Assembly (NCBI GenBank): GCA_903860995.1
Contig: CAIOSS010001281.1
Location: forward strand, 1-29,748
Direction: 5' to 3'
DNA: 29,748 nucleotides
Source of the DNA: an uncultured delta proteobacterium
GTDB taxonomy: Bacteria; Myxococcota_A; Polyangia; Polyangiales; Ga0077539
Shown: positions 6,959-15,102 of the stretch, piece by piece
Position numbering within the stretch: the first letter of the stretch is position 1
How the letters are laid out: every line of letters begins with the position of its first letter
Position numbers and translations under genes: made by a program
Notes under the pieces: model-generated
What the model was told of the DNA's origin: nothing
Databases searched by the model: none
What the model saw: the letters and a program-made list of their open reading frames with translations, nothing else

Positions 6959-8700
6959 CCCCTCGACGCATCCTCCTGGCCGCCCTGCTGGCGACGGCGC
7001 TCCCCCGCGTCGGCCGCGCGCAGGAGACGCTGCCGCCCGAGATCGTCCTCGGCTTCAACCCCGCGGAGAACGCCCAGACCCTCCAGCGCTCCGCCGACGA
7101 GCTCGCCCGCGACCTCTCCGAGCGCATCCACGTCCCGGTGCGCGCCACGGTGACGCTCGACTACACCACCCTGGTCGAGTCGATGCGCTCCGGCCACGTG
7201 CACTTCGCCTGGCTCACCCCGTCGCCCCTGGTGCTCGCCGAGCGCCTCTTCGGGGTGCGCGTGCTGCTCACCCAGGTGCGCCGCGGCCAGCCCACATACT
7301 TCTCCGCCCTCGTGGTCCGTGAGGACTCCCGCTTCCGCACCGTGGAAGACCTCCACGGGGGCAGCATCGCCTGGATCGACCCGACCTCCACCAGCGGCTA
7401 CGTCATCCCGCGCTACCTGCTGCTGCGCCGTGGGTTCAACCCGTCTACATTTTTTACCCGCCAGGTATTCGCCGGCCAGCACGACGCCGCGGTCATCGCC
7501 GTGCAGCGCGGCCAGGTCGACGCCGCCGCGGTGTGGGCCGACCCCCCGGGCGAGGGCACCGGCGCCTGGACCCGCTACCTGGCCCACCGGGCGGGGCCGC
7601 GCCTGCGCCCGTTGATGTACTCGCCGCCGGTGCCGAGCGACGCCATCGCCACGACGGAGACCTTCGCCCGCGAGCACCCGCTGCTGGTGCGCTCGGTGAC
7701 CTCCTCGCTGGTGGCCATCGGCCAATCCGAGGAGGGCCGCGCCATCCTGCGTCGGCTCAACAGCACCGACGGCTTCGTCCCCTCGGACCTCCGTCAGTAC
7801 GACCTCGTGCGCCAGGCCTTCCGTGCGACCCGCGACGAGCAGACCCGCGCCCGCACCGGTCGCTTCGACGACCCGCGCTCCATGCAGATCTTCGCGGCGC
7901 TGTTGGTGTGCGCCGCCCTCCTCGGCGCGGGGGTGCTCTCCCGGCGTCCGCGGGCGCAGCGCTGGGCGGCCTTCGGGCTCTTCGCCGTGGCCCTCGGGTG
8001 GGCGGCGCTGGCGGCGCGCATCCCGATGGCGGACTTCCTCAAAGGGTGGGGCGACATCGGGCAGTTCATCCGCGGGATGTTCCCCCCCGACCGGCGGGTG
8101 ATCGCGGAGGTGATGGAGGCGACGGTGCTCACCGTCCGCCTCGCCCTCGTCGGAACGGTCGTGGGCATCCCCCTGGCGCTGCTCCTGGGCCTGTTGTCGG
8201 CTGAGAACGTGACCCCCTCCGGGTTCATCCGGCGCGCCGCCCGGTTTGCGTGCAACCTCAATCGCTCGATTGATTTATTGATCATTGGCTTGATCCTTGT
8301 GAGCGCATACGGACCAGGCGCGTTCCCGGGAGTGGGCGCGCTGGCGATCCACACCGTTGGTTCATTGGGCAAGCAGTTCTACGAGACGCTCGAGACGATG
8401 GACCCGGGGCCCGTCGAGGCGATGCGCAGCCTCGGGGCGACGCGGCTCCAGGTGCTGCGCTGGGGCATCTGGCCGCAGTTCACGCCGCACTTCGTTTCCC
8501 AGGCGTTGTTCCGCTTCGAGCTCAACGTGCGCGGCGCCGTGGTGCTGGGCCTGGTGGGCGCGCAGGGCATCGGCTTCCTGCTCCAGACCTACATGCGCGG
8601 CGCGGAGTACGGCAAGGTCACAGTCGTCATCGCCGCAGTGGTCACACTGGTCATGGCACTCGACGCAGTCTCCTCCAGACTAAGAAGAAACACCGCTTAG
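6955..8700 (+). CDS. Fused PhnD-like substrate-binding protein and PhnE-like permease
   Basis: One uninterrupted 581-residue frame. I chose TTG 6955 because GGAGG lies at 6946-6950 and it yields a signal peptide (MTPRRILLAALLATALPRVGRA). Residues about 24-300 match PhnD-type binding proteins: ILGFNP-like start VLGFNPAEN, TVTLDYTTLVESM, GHVHFAWLTP, SGYVIPRYLL, VDAAAVWADPP and a SDAIATT-like segment. Two hydrophobic segments (about 310-330 and 338-356) lead into a PhnE-like permease (about 380-575) with several membrane helices and the EAA loop EAMRSLGATRLQVLRWGIW starting at 488, which contacts PhnC. Normally these are two genes. The stop (TAG 8698-8700) overlaps the bioD stop on the other strand. 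Substrate among phosphonate, phosphite and phosphate is not determined. Confidence 0.9.
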   Translation: MTPRRILLAALLATALPRVGRAQETLPPEIVLGFNPAENAQTLQRSADELARDLSERIHVPVRATVTLDYTTLVESMRSGHVHFAWLTPSPLVLAERLFGVRVLLTQVRRGQPTYFSALVVREDSRFRTVEDLHGGSIAWIDPTSTSGYVIPRYLLLRRGFNPSTFFTRQVFAGQHDAAVIAVQRGQVDAAAVWADPPGEGTGAWTRYLAHRAGPRLRPLMYSPPVPSDAIATTETFAREHPLLVRSVTSSLVAIGQSEEGRAILRRLNSTDGFVPSDLRQYDLVRQAFRATRDEQTRARTGRFDDPRSMQIFAALLVCAALLGAGVLSRRPRAQRWAAFGLFAVALGWAALAARIPMADFLKGWGDIGQFIRGMFPPDRRVIAEVMEATVLTVRLALVGTVVGIPLALLLGLLSAENVTPSGFIRRAARFACNLNRSIDLLIIGLILVSAYGPGAFPGVGALAIHTVGSLGKQFYETLETMDPGPVEAMRSLGATRLQVLRWGIWPQFTPHFVSQALFRFELNVRGAVVLGLVGAQGIGFLLQTYMRGAEYGKVTVVIAAVVTLVMALDAVSSRLRRNTA

Positions 8701-9407
8701 TTGTCGGCAATGATATCGATTAAGTATCGATAATCATATCCAAAGAACTTCATTAACGACACTTCATCCGACATCGTTGTCGATTGAAGATTTTTCATCC
8801 GACTTGTCGGACCCAGGATGGGCACCCCCGGCCAGAGCGCACACAGCTCCGCGCGATGATCGATGAAGACCGCATCCGGCGTAGAAACCGCGTTGAGCAC
8901 CACCGCTAGCACCGGAATTCCCCGGGATTTCGCGGCCTCGAGCGTCAGCGAGGTGTGATTGATGGTCCCGAGGGCATTCCGGGCGACGATCAGGAGCGAT
9001 GCGCCGAGCTCTACAGCCAAATCGGCGTACGTCTTCCCCCCATCTAGCGGAACCAGCAATCCCCCGGCCCCTTCGAGGATCACCCGGGGGTTGGCCGCCC
9101 GAATCGCCCTTACGTGCTCGACCAACCCCTCGAAGGAGTGGGCGCGGCCCTCGATGCGGGCGGCGGTGGCCGGCGCAGCAGGCGTTCGATAACGCACGGG
9201 GCATACGACACCCAGCGGTACCCCTGGAGCTGCGGCGATCAGTGCGAGGGCGTCTTCGGGCTGATCGAGGTCGACGCAGCCGGTCTCGACGGGCTTGATG
9301 GGCACCGGCTTCTCTCCGCGGGCCTGCAGCGCTCGTAGGATCGCGCAGGTCACCACGGTCTTGCCGACCCCGGTGTCCGTTCCGGTCACCAGCAGCAGGC
9401 CACTCAT
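8697..9407 (-). CDS. bioD: Dethiobiotin synthetase
   Basis: 236 residues. BioD closes the ureido ring of dethiobiotin from 7,8-diaminopelargonate, CO2 and ATP in the cytoplasm. Seen: P-loop GTDTGVGKT (9-17), substrate Lys38 in KPVETG, the RYRTPAAPATAAR segment (usual RFxxPxSPH/AA), EGAGGLLVPL with the metal-site Glu, and ARNALGTINHTSLTLEA. It is coupled to bioF by an ATGA overlap at 9404-9407. The last 35 or so codons are strikingly AT-rich compared with the rest and encode an unusual tail rich in Met, Tyr, Ile and Asp. The stop overlaps that of the phnDE fusion. Confidence 0.95.
   Translation of the reverse strand: MSGLLLVTGTDTGVGKTVVTCAILRALQARGEKPVPIKPVETGCVDLDQPEDALALIAAAPGVPLGVVCPVRYRTPAAPATAARIEGRAHSFEGLVEHVRAIRAANPRVILEGAGGLLVPLDGGKTYADLAVELGASLLIVARNALGTINHTSLTLEAAKSRGIPVLAVVLNAVSTPDAVFIDHRAELCALWPGVPILGPTSRMKNLQSTTMSDEVSLMKFFGYDYRYLIDIIADN
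8711..8736. other. AT-rich imperfect hairpin at phnDE/bioD convergent junction
   Basis: TGAT-ATCGAT (8711-8720) and ATCGAT-A-ATCA (8726-8736) pair over 10 bp with one bulged A (8732) around a TAAGT loop. It starts 11 bases after the fused permease stop and lies within the AT-rich end of bioD. It may end phnDE transcription or limit antisense overlap; no T-run follows. Confidence 0.4.
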
Positions 9408-10555
9408 GACAGCACCTCTGCGAGCACCCCGGCGAAGGCCCGCAGCTCGTCGGGATCGTGGGCAGCGCTGACGGTGATCCTCAGGCGGGCCGTGCCCACG
9501 GGGACGGTGGGCGGGCGGATGGGATGAACGAAGTACCCCCGCTCCAGGAGTGCGCGACCGACTTCTACGGCACGCCGGTCGTCACCGATGATCACCGGGA
9601 GGATGGGCACCGCAGGGTGGGTCGCCAGGGTGGTGATTCCGACGGAGTTGAGCGCCTGATGGAGCACCGCGATGTTGGTGCGCAGTCCCTGCAGCAGGCT
9701 GGGGTCGCTCGCGATGAGGTCGCTCGCACGGCGCGCTGCTGCGGCGGGCCCAGGGGCGATGCCGGTGGAGAAGATGAAGCTGCGGCTGTGGTTCCAGAGC
9801 CAGGGTCGGAGCGAGCCGGGGCCCGCGAGGAGTGCGCCGCTCCCGCCGAGAGCCTTGCCGAAGCCGATCATCCGGACGTCGGGTGGATTCGCCATCCCGT
9901 GGCAGAGCCCCCGTCCCTCAGGGCCGATCACTCCAATCGCATGGGCCTCGTCGACGTACCGCTGGCACCCATGCTCGAACGCGATCTCCTCGATCTCCGC
10001 CATCGGGCTCAGATCTCCGTCCATGCTGAACAGCGACTCGGTGATGATCCAGGCTCGTCGGTGGCGCGTGGTCGCGCGCACCGCCTTGCGCAGCGCATCG
10101 ACGTCGTTGTGGGGCACCACGACCACCTGGGCTCGCGACAGCCGGATGCCGTCGATCAAACTTGCGTGGTTGAGCGCGTCGGAGAACACCACGTCGTCGC
10201 TGGAGAGCAACGCAGCAAGGGCGCCGACGTTGGCTCCGTAGCCCGAGGCGCTCAGCAACGACGATCCGGCCCCTAGATGGCGCGCGAAATATTCCTCCAC
10301 GTCCTGGTGAAACGACAGGTGGCCAGAGACGAGGCGCGATGCTCCCGCCCCGCTACCGTGCTCGTTCGTGGCATGGTTGGCTGCGCGAAGGAGCTCAGGA
10401 TGATGGCGCAAACCGAGGTAGTCATTCCCGCACAACACCGTGACCTCTCGACCCTCGAGGGTCGCGTGGGTGGCATCGCGGTAGGCGAGGATCGAGGGCA
10501 TTCGCAACCGGTCGCGCTCTCGCAGCGCTCCGAGGTCGTCGTCCATCCATGTCAT
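9404..10555 (-). CDS. bioF: 8-amino-7-oxononanoate synthase-like PLP enzyme
   Basis: 383 residues from ATG 10555; ATG 10579 would add eight. Family: alpha-oxoamine synthase, which condenses an acyl-CoA/ACP with an amino acid. Visible landmarks are CGNDYLGLRHHP, GSGAGASRLVSGH, FSDALNHASLIDGIRLS, the PLP-stacking and binding region YVDEAHAIGVIGPEGRG, and the PLP lysine in GFGKALGGSGA (Lys234). Length is typical. Coupling to bioD makes pimeloyl-thioester plus alanine to KAPA, the first dedicated biotin step, the obvious reaction. bioA and bioB are not in the window. The promoter side faces the parS-like site and the divergent cyclophilin lipoprotein gene. Confidence 0.93.
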   Translation of the reverse strand: MTWMDDDLGALRERDRLRMPSILAYRDATHATLEGREVTVLCGNDYLGLRHHPELLRAANHATNEHGSGAGASRLVSGHLSFHQDVEEYFARHLGAGSSLLSASGYGANVGALAALLSSDDVVFSDALNHASLIDGIRLSRAQVVVVPHNDVDALRKAVRATTRHRRAWIITESLFSMDGDLSPMAEIEEIAFEHGCQRYVDEAHAIGVIGPEGRGLCHGMANPPDVRMIGFGKALGGSGALLAGPGSLRPWLWNHSRSFIFSTGIAPGPAAAARRASDLIASDPSLLQGLRTNIAVLHQALNSVGITTLATHPAVPILPVIIGDDRRAVEVGRALLERGYFVHPIRPPTVPVGTARLRITVSAAHDPDELRAFAGVLAEVLS

Positions 10556-10599
10556 GGGGTTGAGGCCTGCATAGCCCATCCGCCCCGATGGTCGGCTGG

Positions 10600-10615
10600 T
10601 GTTGCACGTGAAACA
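10600..10615. promoter_or_regulatory. parS: parS-like ParB (Spo0J) binding site
   Basis: The 16 bases TGTTGCACGTGAAACA match the bacterial parS consensus TGTTNCACGTGAAACA at every defined position. Against the perfect palindrome (T at position five) there is one difference. It lies between the divergent bioF and cyclophilin-lipoprotein genes, about 18 kb from dnaA, where origin-proximal parS sites are expected. It would load ParB for chromosome segregation. No other comparably close match was noticed. parA and parB are outside the window. Confidence 0.8.
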
Positions 10616-12448
10616 ATCCTCGGGCTGCTCACTGTCGCCCTGAGCACGGCCTGCCAACCGTCCGGCAACCCGTCGACCCCGCGTCCGCTGCCATCACCCA
10701 TCACCCGGGTCGACGCTATCTCCTTCGTACCCGATCACCCGCCAGGCAACCCGACCTCCGAACGCACCGAGCGATGGGCGCGGGCCTACGCCAACGAGAC
10801 CATCGATGCGGCCACCCAGCGAAGCCTCCTGGGCGAAGCGACCCAGGTCGAGGGCCACAGCGCTGCCTTCACACTGGGACGCCGAACGAACCCTGCCGAA
10901 CTGAACGCGATCGCCGGCACCTTGCCCCCAAACCGACTGGACGCCTTTCTCCGAGGCGCGGCCCGCCGACCTCTCGGAACGATCACCCTCCCGACCTCGT
11001 GGCGAGATCGTTGGACACAATCACCGCCCTCCATCGCGCTCGCGACGATCATCGGGGAAAACCCCATACCCCTCGACCCACCCCTCGCGGGGTACACCGA
11101 GACGCTTCTGCTCGATGGGAATCTCAGCGAACAACTCGCTGGGGCGCGTAGCCTCCAGAACCCCAACACCACCCTGCCGGGCGTCGCGGCGCTGGTCGCG
11201 CTCCACCCCGTCGTGTTTCCCATCGCGATGCGCTCGCTAGGCCTCCACGGCGGTGTAAGCACCAGCGTATGGCTCAATCTCATCGCCACCATTGGTGCGC
11301 GGGTACATCCCAACCCGCGTAGTTGGAGCGGCGCCTGGATCAGCCTCATGGACGCGGCACCGACCACTGATCCCGCCGTTCGGGGCGCGCTGCTCGCACT
11401 CGAACCCGTCGTCACCCAGGTCGAACTCCAACCACCTGGGGTACTGGCCGGGTACCGCTGCGCCATCGCGTTGCGCTTCGATCGCATCGACCAGGGCCAA
11501 CGCGCAGAGACCTGCGCAACCGGCAACGACGCCTGGCGATCGCTCTCCGCCCTGGCCGTGCGAGCCCGACCCCCGGTGGCGCCGGCGATCCTCGCCGAGC
11601 AACTCCACAACATTCTAGTGCGTGGCAGCAGTGACCCGAGGGTGGTCGAGCCCGTAGCACAGGCCACCGTCCTCCTGCCCGTCGCCAACGCCCGACCACT
11701 GATCTTGCTGATGGTCGAAAATCGCGACCCCGGTGTTCTCGCCGCGCTGCTCGAAGCGCTCCACGATCACGTCCCCCTTGCGCGCAGCCTGCCGCCGAGC
11801 GTGCTCAACCGACTGCTCCAAAGCCCCTTCGACCTCCCCGAACCCTCCTCGCTCGAGGCGCGGCTCCATGCCATCACGCTGCGTCGGGCCCTCCGATTGC
11901 CACCGGTCGATGTCCCCACTAGCGTCCGCGCGCTTCGCCAGGCAGCTCAACCCGACGCGGGAATCTCCCCTCAGAGCGCTCTTGTGGCACCTCCCACCCT
12001 GGCCGGAACCTGGGTGATCCAGACCACCGCAGGAACCATCAGGGTCGCGCTCCGGGCCGACACCGCCCCCGAAGCCCTGCGCACCCTGCTCGATGCAACC
12101 CGCTCGGGATTGTATCGCAGCACCACCTTTCACCGGGTGGTGCCTGGCTTCGTCGCCCAGGGCGGCGACCCCCGCGGTGACGGCTACGGCGGAACTACCC
12201 GGATCGTACCGACCGAGCTCTCGGGCGCACGATTCGAGCGCGGTGCCGTCGGCATCGCCCTCGCCGGCCTCGACACCGGCGGCGCCGGATTCTTCATCAC
12301 GCTGACCGACTCGCCCTTCCTAGACGCCCGCTACCCCTACGTTGGTCAGGTGGTTTCGGGCATGGAGGTAGCCGATCGATTGATGACCGGCGACGAGATC
12401 GTCAGCGTGGGAGTCTCCCCCCTGGGTGACGCTCCCTCAGAACCGTAG
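10607..12448 (+). CDS. Cyclophilin-type peptidyl-prolyl isomerase lipoprotein with helical-repeat region (start unresolved)
   Basis: The frame encodes TILGLLTVALSTAC, a clear lipoprotein signal core and lipobox, but no ATG, GTG or TTG precedes it in frame until GTG 10472, which lies inside bioF. A GTG at 10608-10610 is one base out of frame: a single extra A in the AAA run would give MKTILGLLTVALSTAC. I set the boundary there. The mature protein has a 450-residue helix-rich middle resembling HEAT-type repeats, then a cyclophilin domain near the C-terminus: TWVIQTTAGTIRVAL, TFHRVVPGFVAQGGDPRGDG (active-site Arg in FHR), FFITLTDSPFLD, VGQVVSGMEVAD. It probably folds envelope proteins. Its 3' end overlaps dnaJ by 12 bp. 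Confidence 0.82.
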   Translation, partial: RETILGLLTVALSTACQPSGNPSTPRPLPSPITRVDAISFVPDHPPGNPTSERTERWARAYANETIDAATQRSLLGEATQVEGHSAAFTLGRRTNPAELNAIAGTLPPNRLDAFLRGAARRPLGTITLPTSWRDRWTQSPPSIALATIIGENPIPLDPPLAGYTETLLLDGNLSEQLAGARSLQNPNTTLPGVAALVALHPVVFPIAMRSLGLHGGVSTSVWLNLIATIGARVHPNPRSWSGAWISLMDAAPTTDPAVRGALLALEPVVTQVELQPPGVLAGYRCAIALRFDRIDQGQRAETCATGNDAWRSLSALAVRARPPVAPAILAEQLHNILVRGSSDPRVVEPVAQATVLLPVANARPLILLMVENRDPGVLAALLEALHDHVPLARSLPPSVLNRLLQSPFDLPEPSSLEARLHAITLRRALRLPPVDVPTSVRALRQAAQPDAGISPQSALVAPPTLAGTWVIQTTAGTIRVALRADTAPEALRTLLDATRSGLYRSTTFHRVVPGFVAQGGDPRGDGYGGTTRIVPTELSGARFERGAVGIALAGLDTGGAGFFITLTDSPFLDARYPYVGQVVSGMEVADRLMTGDEIVSVGVSPLGDAPSEP

Positions 12449-13390
12449 ATCATCCCGAGGCGCGGTTGCCTGAACCGTCTCGAGGAGCTTGATCGCCTCT
12501 TCGGTCGCAGGCGTGTCGGGCAGCGGTGCCAGCTCGATGTGAACCATCAGATCACTGGCCTCGCGCTTCGGACTCCCCGGAATACCCTTTCCCCGCAGAC
12601 GTAGCTTCGCTCCGTGAACCGTGTGCGGCGGAACCCGCAGCGTCACATCGCCCGCCGGCGTGGGGATCGACACCTTCGTCCCCCGCCAGGCCTCCACCAC
12701 GGCAACCGGCAGCCGCACATGGAGGTCATCGTCTTCGATCCAGAACCACGGGTGCGCCTCGACCTTGACCGCCAGCACCAGGTCACCCGCCTGGCCATTG
12801 GCCGACGGCATCCCCTTGCCCGCGATGCGCAGACGGGTTCCCTCCTTGGCCCCCGATGGGATACGCACCCGCACCGACTCGTTTCGGACGTTGAGGGTCA
12901 CCTCACCGCCACGTACGGCCAGCGGGAGATCGATGGTCACCTCACTCTCCAGATCGCGCCCGCGCACGGGACGACCTCGACCCCCGCCGCCGAAGGGTGA
13001 CCCACCCGCCGCACGACCACCCTGGAAGTACTGTCCGAAGAGCTCGGAGAAATCGACGTTGCCGCCACCGCCCGACCCGAAGATGTCTTCGAAGCCCGCG
13101 GCGCCACCACCGCCACCACCGCCCGCCGACTGCCACTGCCGATAGGCGTCGGCGTTGAAGCCCTCGCGCAGGCCCATCTCCCCGAAGTCGTCGTATAACT
13201 TGCGTTTTTTGACGTCGCTCAACACTTCGTGGGCGTGATTGACGCTCTTGAACGACTCCTCGGCCTTCTTGTCGCCGGGGTTGCGGTCAGGGTGGTACTT
13301 CAACGCCAGCGCCCGGTACGCCTTCTTGATGACGTCAGCGTCGGCGTCACGAGAGATACCGAGCACTCGATACAGATCTTGTTCCGCCAT
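12437..13390 (-). CDS. DnaJ-type co-chaperone without zinc finger (class B, CbpA-like)
   Basis: 317 residues. The N-terminal J domain (about 4-70) has the DnaK-stimulating HPD at 33-35. A Gly-rich linker (about 88-150, with SAGGGGGGGAAGFEDIFG) follows, then two beta-sandwich substrate-binding domains (DLESEVTIDLPLAVRGGEVTL, RIPSGAKEGTRLRIAGKGMP, ALPVAVVEAWRGTKV-type segment, LRGKGIP) and a short C-terminal tail. The four CxxCxGxG zinc motifs of DnaJ proper are absent, so this is the class B/CbpA-DnaJ2 type. It would hand unfolded substrates to DnaK. No dnaK or grpE is adjacent. It diverges from uppS. Confidence 0.93.
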   Translation of the reverse strand: MAEQDLYRVLGISRDADADVIKKAYRALALKYHPDRNPGDKKAEESFKSVNHAHEVLSDVKKRKLYDDFGEMGLREGFNADAYRQWQSAGGGGGGGAAGFEDIFGSGGGGNVDFSELFGQYFQGGRAAGGSPFGGGGRGRPVRGRDLESEVTIDLPLAVRGGEVTLNVRNESVRVRIPSGAKEGTRLRIAGKGMPSANGQAGDLVLAVKVEAHPWFWIEDDDLHVRLPVAVVEAWRGTKVSIPTPAGDVTLRVPPHTVHGAKLRLRGKGIPGSPKREASDLMVHIELAPLPDTPATEEAIKLLETVQATAPRDDLRF

Positions 13391-13409
13391 GTTTGCCGAC
13401 GGAAGCTAA

Positions 13410-13438
13410 GTCGTGACCGTTCACCCGGCAATCACGAC
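13410..13438. promoter_or_regulatory. Inverted repeat between divergent dnaJ-like gene and uppS
   Basis: GTCGTGA (13410-13416) is repeated inverted as TCACGAC (13432-13438) with a 15-bp spacer, giving half-site centres about 22 bp apart. It lies in the 120-bp gap where both promoters should be. This could be a repressor operator; the match is short and could be chance. Confidence 0.3.
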
Positions 13439-13510
13439 CCTCCATCCCCGTGTGCATTGCGACACCCGCGGAGCGCGTAGTAACTCACCGCTGTCCTCCC
13501 GACAGGTCGC

Positions 13511-14275
13511 ATGAACACCATCGAACTCACCAACCTCCCGCAGCGCATCGCCATCACCATGGATGGCAACGGTCGCTGGGCCGAACTCCGTGGCAAACCC
13601 CGCATCGTCGGGCACCGCGCCGGCAGCCACACCGTTCGCCGTATCGTGCGCGCCTGCCGCCGGCTCGGTGTGCAGGAACTCACCCTCTACGCCTTCTCCG
13701 AACAGAACTGGGGCCGACCCCTCAACGAGGTCGACGGGCTCATGACGCTGCTCGAAGAGTTTCTCGTGCAGGAGCGCGACGAGATCCTCCAGAACCGCAT
13801 CCGCCTCCGGGGCATCGGCAACCTCGAGCGCCTCCCACCGCACGTCCGCGAGTCCCTCGACCTCCTGGCCGAAGCGTCGCGCGACCACCAGGGCATGACC
13901 CTCTCCCTTGCCCTCTCCTACGGCGGCCGCGAAGAGATCGTCGACGCCGCCCGCACCCTCGCGCGACAGGTTGCGGCCGGCGAGATCATCCCCGACGACG
14001 TCACCGAAGAGCGACTCACCGCTCTCCTGCCCTCGATGCGCCACGGCGCACCCGACCTGATGATCCGCACCGGCGGCGAGCTTCGCGTGTCCAACTTCCT
14101 TCTTTGGGGAGCGGCCTACAGCGAACTCTTCTTTTCCGATATCCTCTGGCCCGACTTCCAGGTCGAACACCTCTATCAAGCCATCGCGGCCTATCAACGC
14201 CGGCAGCGACGGTTTGGCCTGGTCTCCAACTCGAACACCCTCGGGCCATGTCCAACTTCGTTGTCCGGTTCCTGA
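13511..14275 (+). CDS. uppS: Undecaprenyl diphosphate synthase (cis-prenyltransferase)
   Basis: 254 residues. It adds isopentenyl units to farnesyl diphosphate to make the C55 carrier lipid for peptidoglycan and O-antigen. Signature pieces: ITMDGNGRWAE with catalytic Asp18, GHRAGSHTVRRIVRAC, LTLYAFSEQNWGRP, LSLALSYGGREEI, and DLMIRTGGELRVSNFLLWGAAYSE followed by LFFSDILWPDF. All agree with Z-prenyl transferase family consensus and length. AGGT lies just upstream of ATG. The last 28 bp overlap the start of cdsA, a common gene pair in bacteria because both feed membrane and envelope lipid synthesis. Confidence 0.96.
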   Translation: MNTIELTNLPQRIAITMDGNGRWAELRGKPRIVGHRAGSHTVRRIVRACRRLGVQELTLYAFSEQNWGRPLNEVDGLMTLLEEFLVQERDEILQNRIRLRGIGNLERLPPHVRESLDLLAEASRDHQGMTLSLALSYGGREEIVDAARTLARQVAAGEIIPDDVTEERLTALLPSMRHGAPDLMIRTGGELRVSNFLLWGAAYSELFFSDILWPDFQVEHLYQAIAAYQRRQRRFGLVSNSNTLGPCPTSLSGS

Positions 14276-15102
14276 CTGCGCTCGTCGGCATCCCGATCAT
14301 CCTGGGCATCCTGTACGTAGGCCCACCCATCGCGTGGTTCGCCCTCTGTGGTGCCGCGATGCTCATCGCCACCTGGGAGTTTCTCACCATGACCCACCCC
14401 GACGACCCCACCGGTCGCTGGCTCGGCATGGCCCTCTCCCTCGGACTCTTCACCCTCCTCGTCATTACCCGCTTTGGCACCGTCCACGGCGCCTGGCTCG
14501 GCGCCGCCCTCGCCGCCCTCGCCCCGGTCACCCTCCTCGTCTCTCTCGCGCGACCCCATAACATCCACACCGCGCTCCCTCGCAACGGCGCCCTCCTCAT
14601 GGCGCCCCTCTACCTCTCCGTCCCCATGGCCGCCCTCGCCCTCGTGCGAACCTTCGGCACCTCCGTCCAGGGCGGCGGTCTGTGCCTCCTCACCATGATG
14701 TTCGCGTGGATGGGCGACACCGGCGGCTACTTCGCCGGCAAGGGCCTCGGCGGGCCGAAGCTCTACCCCGCCGTCTCACCCAACAAGACCTGGGTCGGCG
14801 CCTTCGGCGGACTCGCCGGTTCCGTCCTCGGATCCGTGTTCGCACACTTCACCTTCCTGCCCGCACTCTCGCTCACACAAGGTGTCCTGCTCGCCCTCGC
14901 CGCCGGGGCCTTCGGTCAGGTCGGTGATCTGTGTGAGTCGATCCTGAAGCGGAGCGCCGGCGTGAAGGACTCCGGCGCCATCCTGCCGGGTCACGGCGGC
15001 ATCCTCGATCGCATCGACGCCCTGCTCTTCTGCGGGCTGACGATGTTCGCCGCCCTCCAGTCGGGCTGGCTCGAGGGGTTCGTTCAGCGAGCGCGCTTGT
15101 AG
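14248..15102 (+). CDS. cdsA: Phosphatidate cytidylyltransferase
   Basis: 284 residues from ATG 14248, which overlaps uppS by 28 bp; the longer open frame upstream is the shadow of uppS. CdsA makes CDP-diacylglycerol from phosphatidate and CTP in the inner membrane. The protein has about seven to eight hydrophobic segments. It carries the family signature near its C-terminus: SILKRSAGVKDSGAILPGHG followed by GILDRID, plus WMGDTGGYFAGKGLGGPKL and SPNKTWVGAFGG earlier, both typical. The 3' end overlaps gcvT on the other strand by 19 bp, so transcription of the two must be terminated inside the neighbouring gene. Confidence 0.96.
   Translation: MSNFVVRFLTALVGIPIILGILYVGPPIAWFALCGAAMLIATWEFLTMTHPDDPTGRWLGMALSLGLFTLLVITRFGTVHGAWLGAALAALAPVTLLVSLARPHNIHTALPRNGALLMAPLYLSVPMAALALVRTFGTSVQGGGLCLLTMMFAWMGDTGGYFAGKGLGGPKLYPAVSPNKTWVGAFGGLAGSVLGSVFAHFTFLPALSLTQGVLLALAAGAFGQVGDLCESILKRSAGVKDSGAILPGHGGILDRIDALLFCGLTMFAALQSGWLEGFVQRARL

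Noticed and set aside
10472..10606. GTG 10472 as start of the cyclophilin lipoprotein
   Set aside because: It would add about 45 residues before the signal peptide and run antisense into bioF; not consistent with a lipoprotein signal, though it is the only canonical in-frame start.
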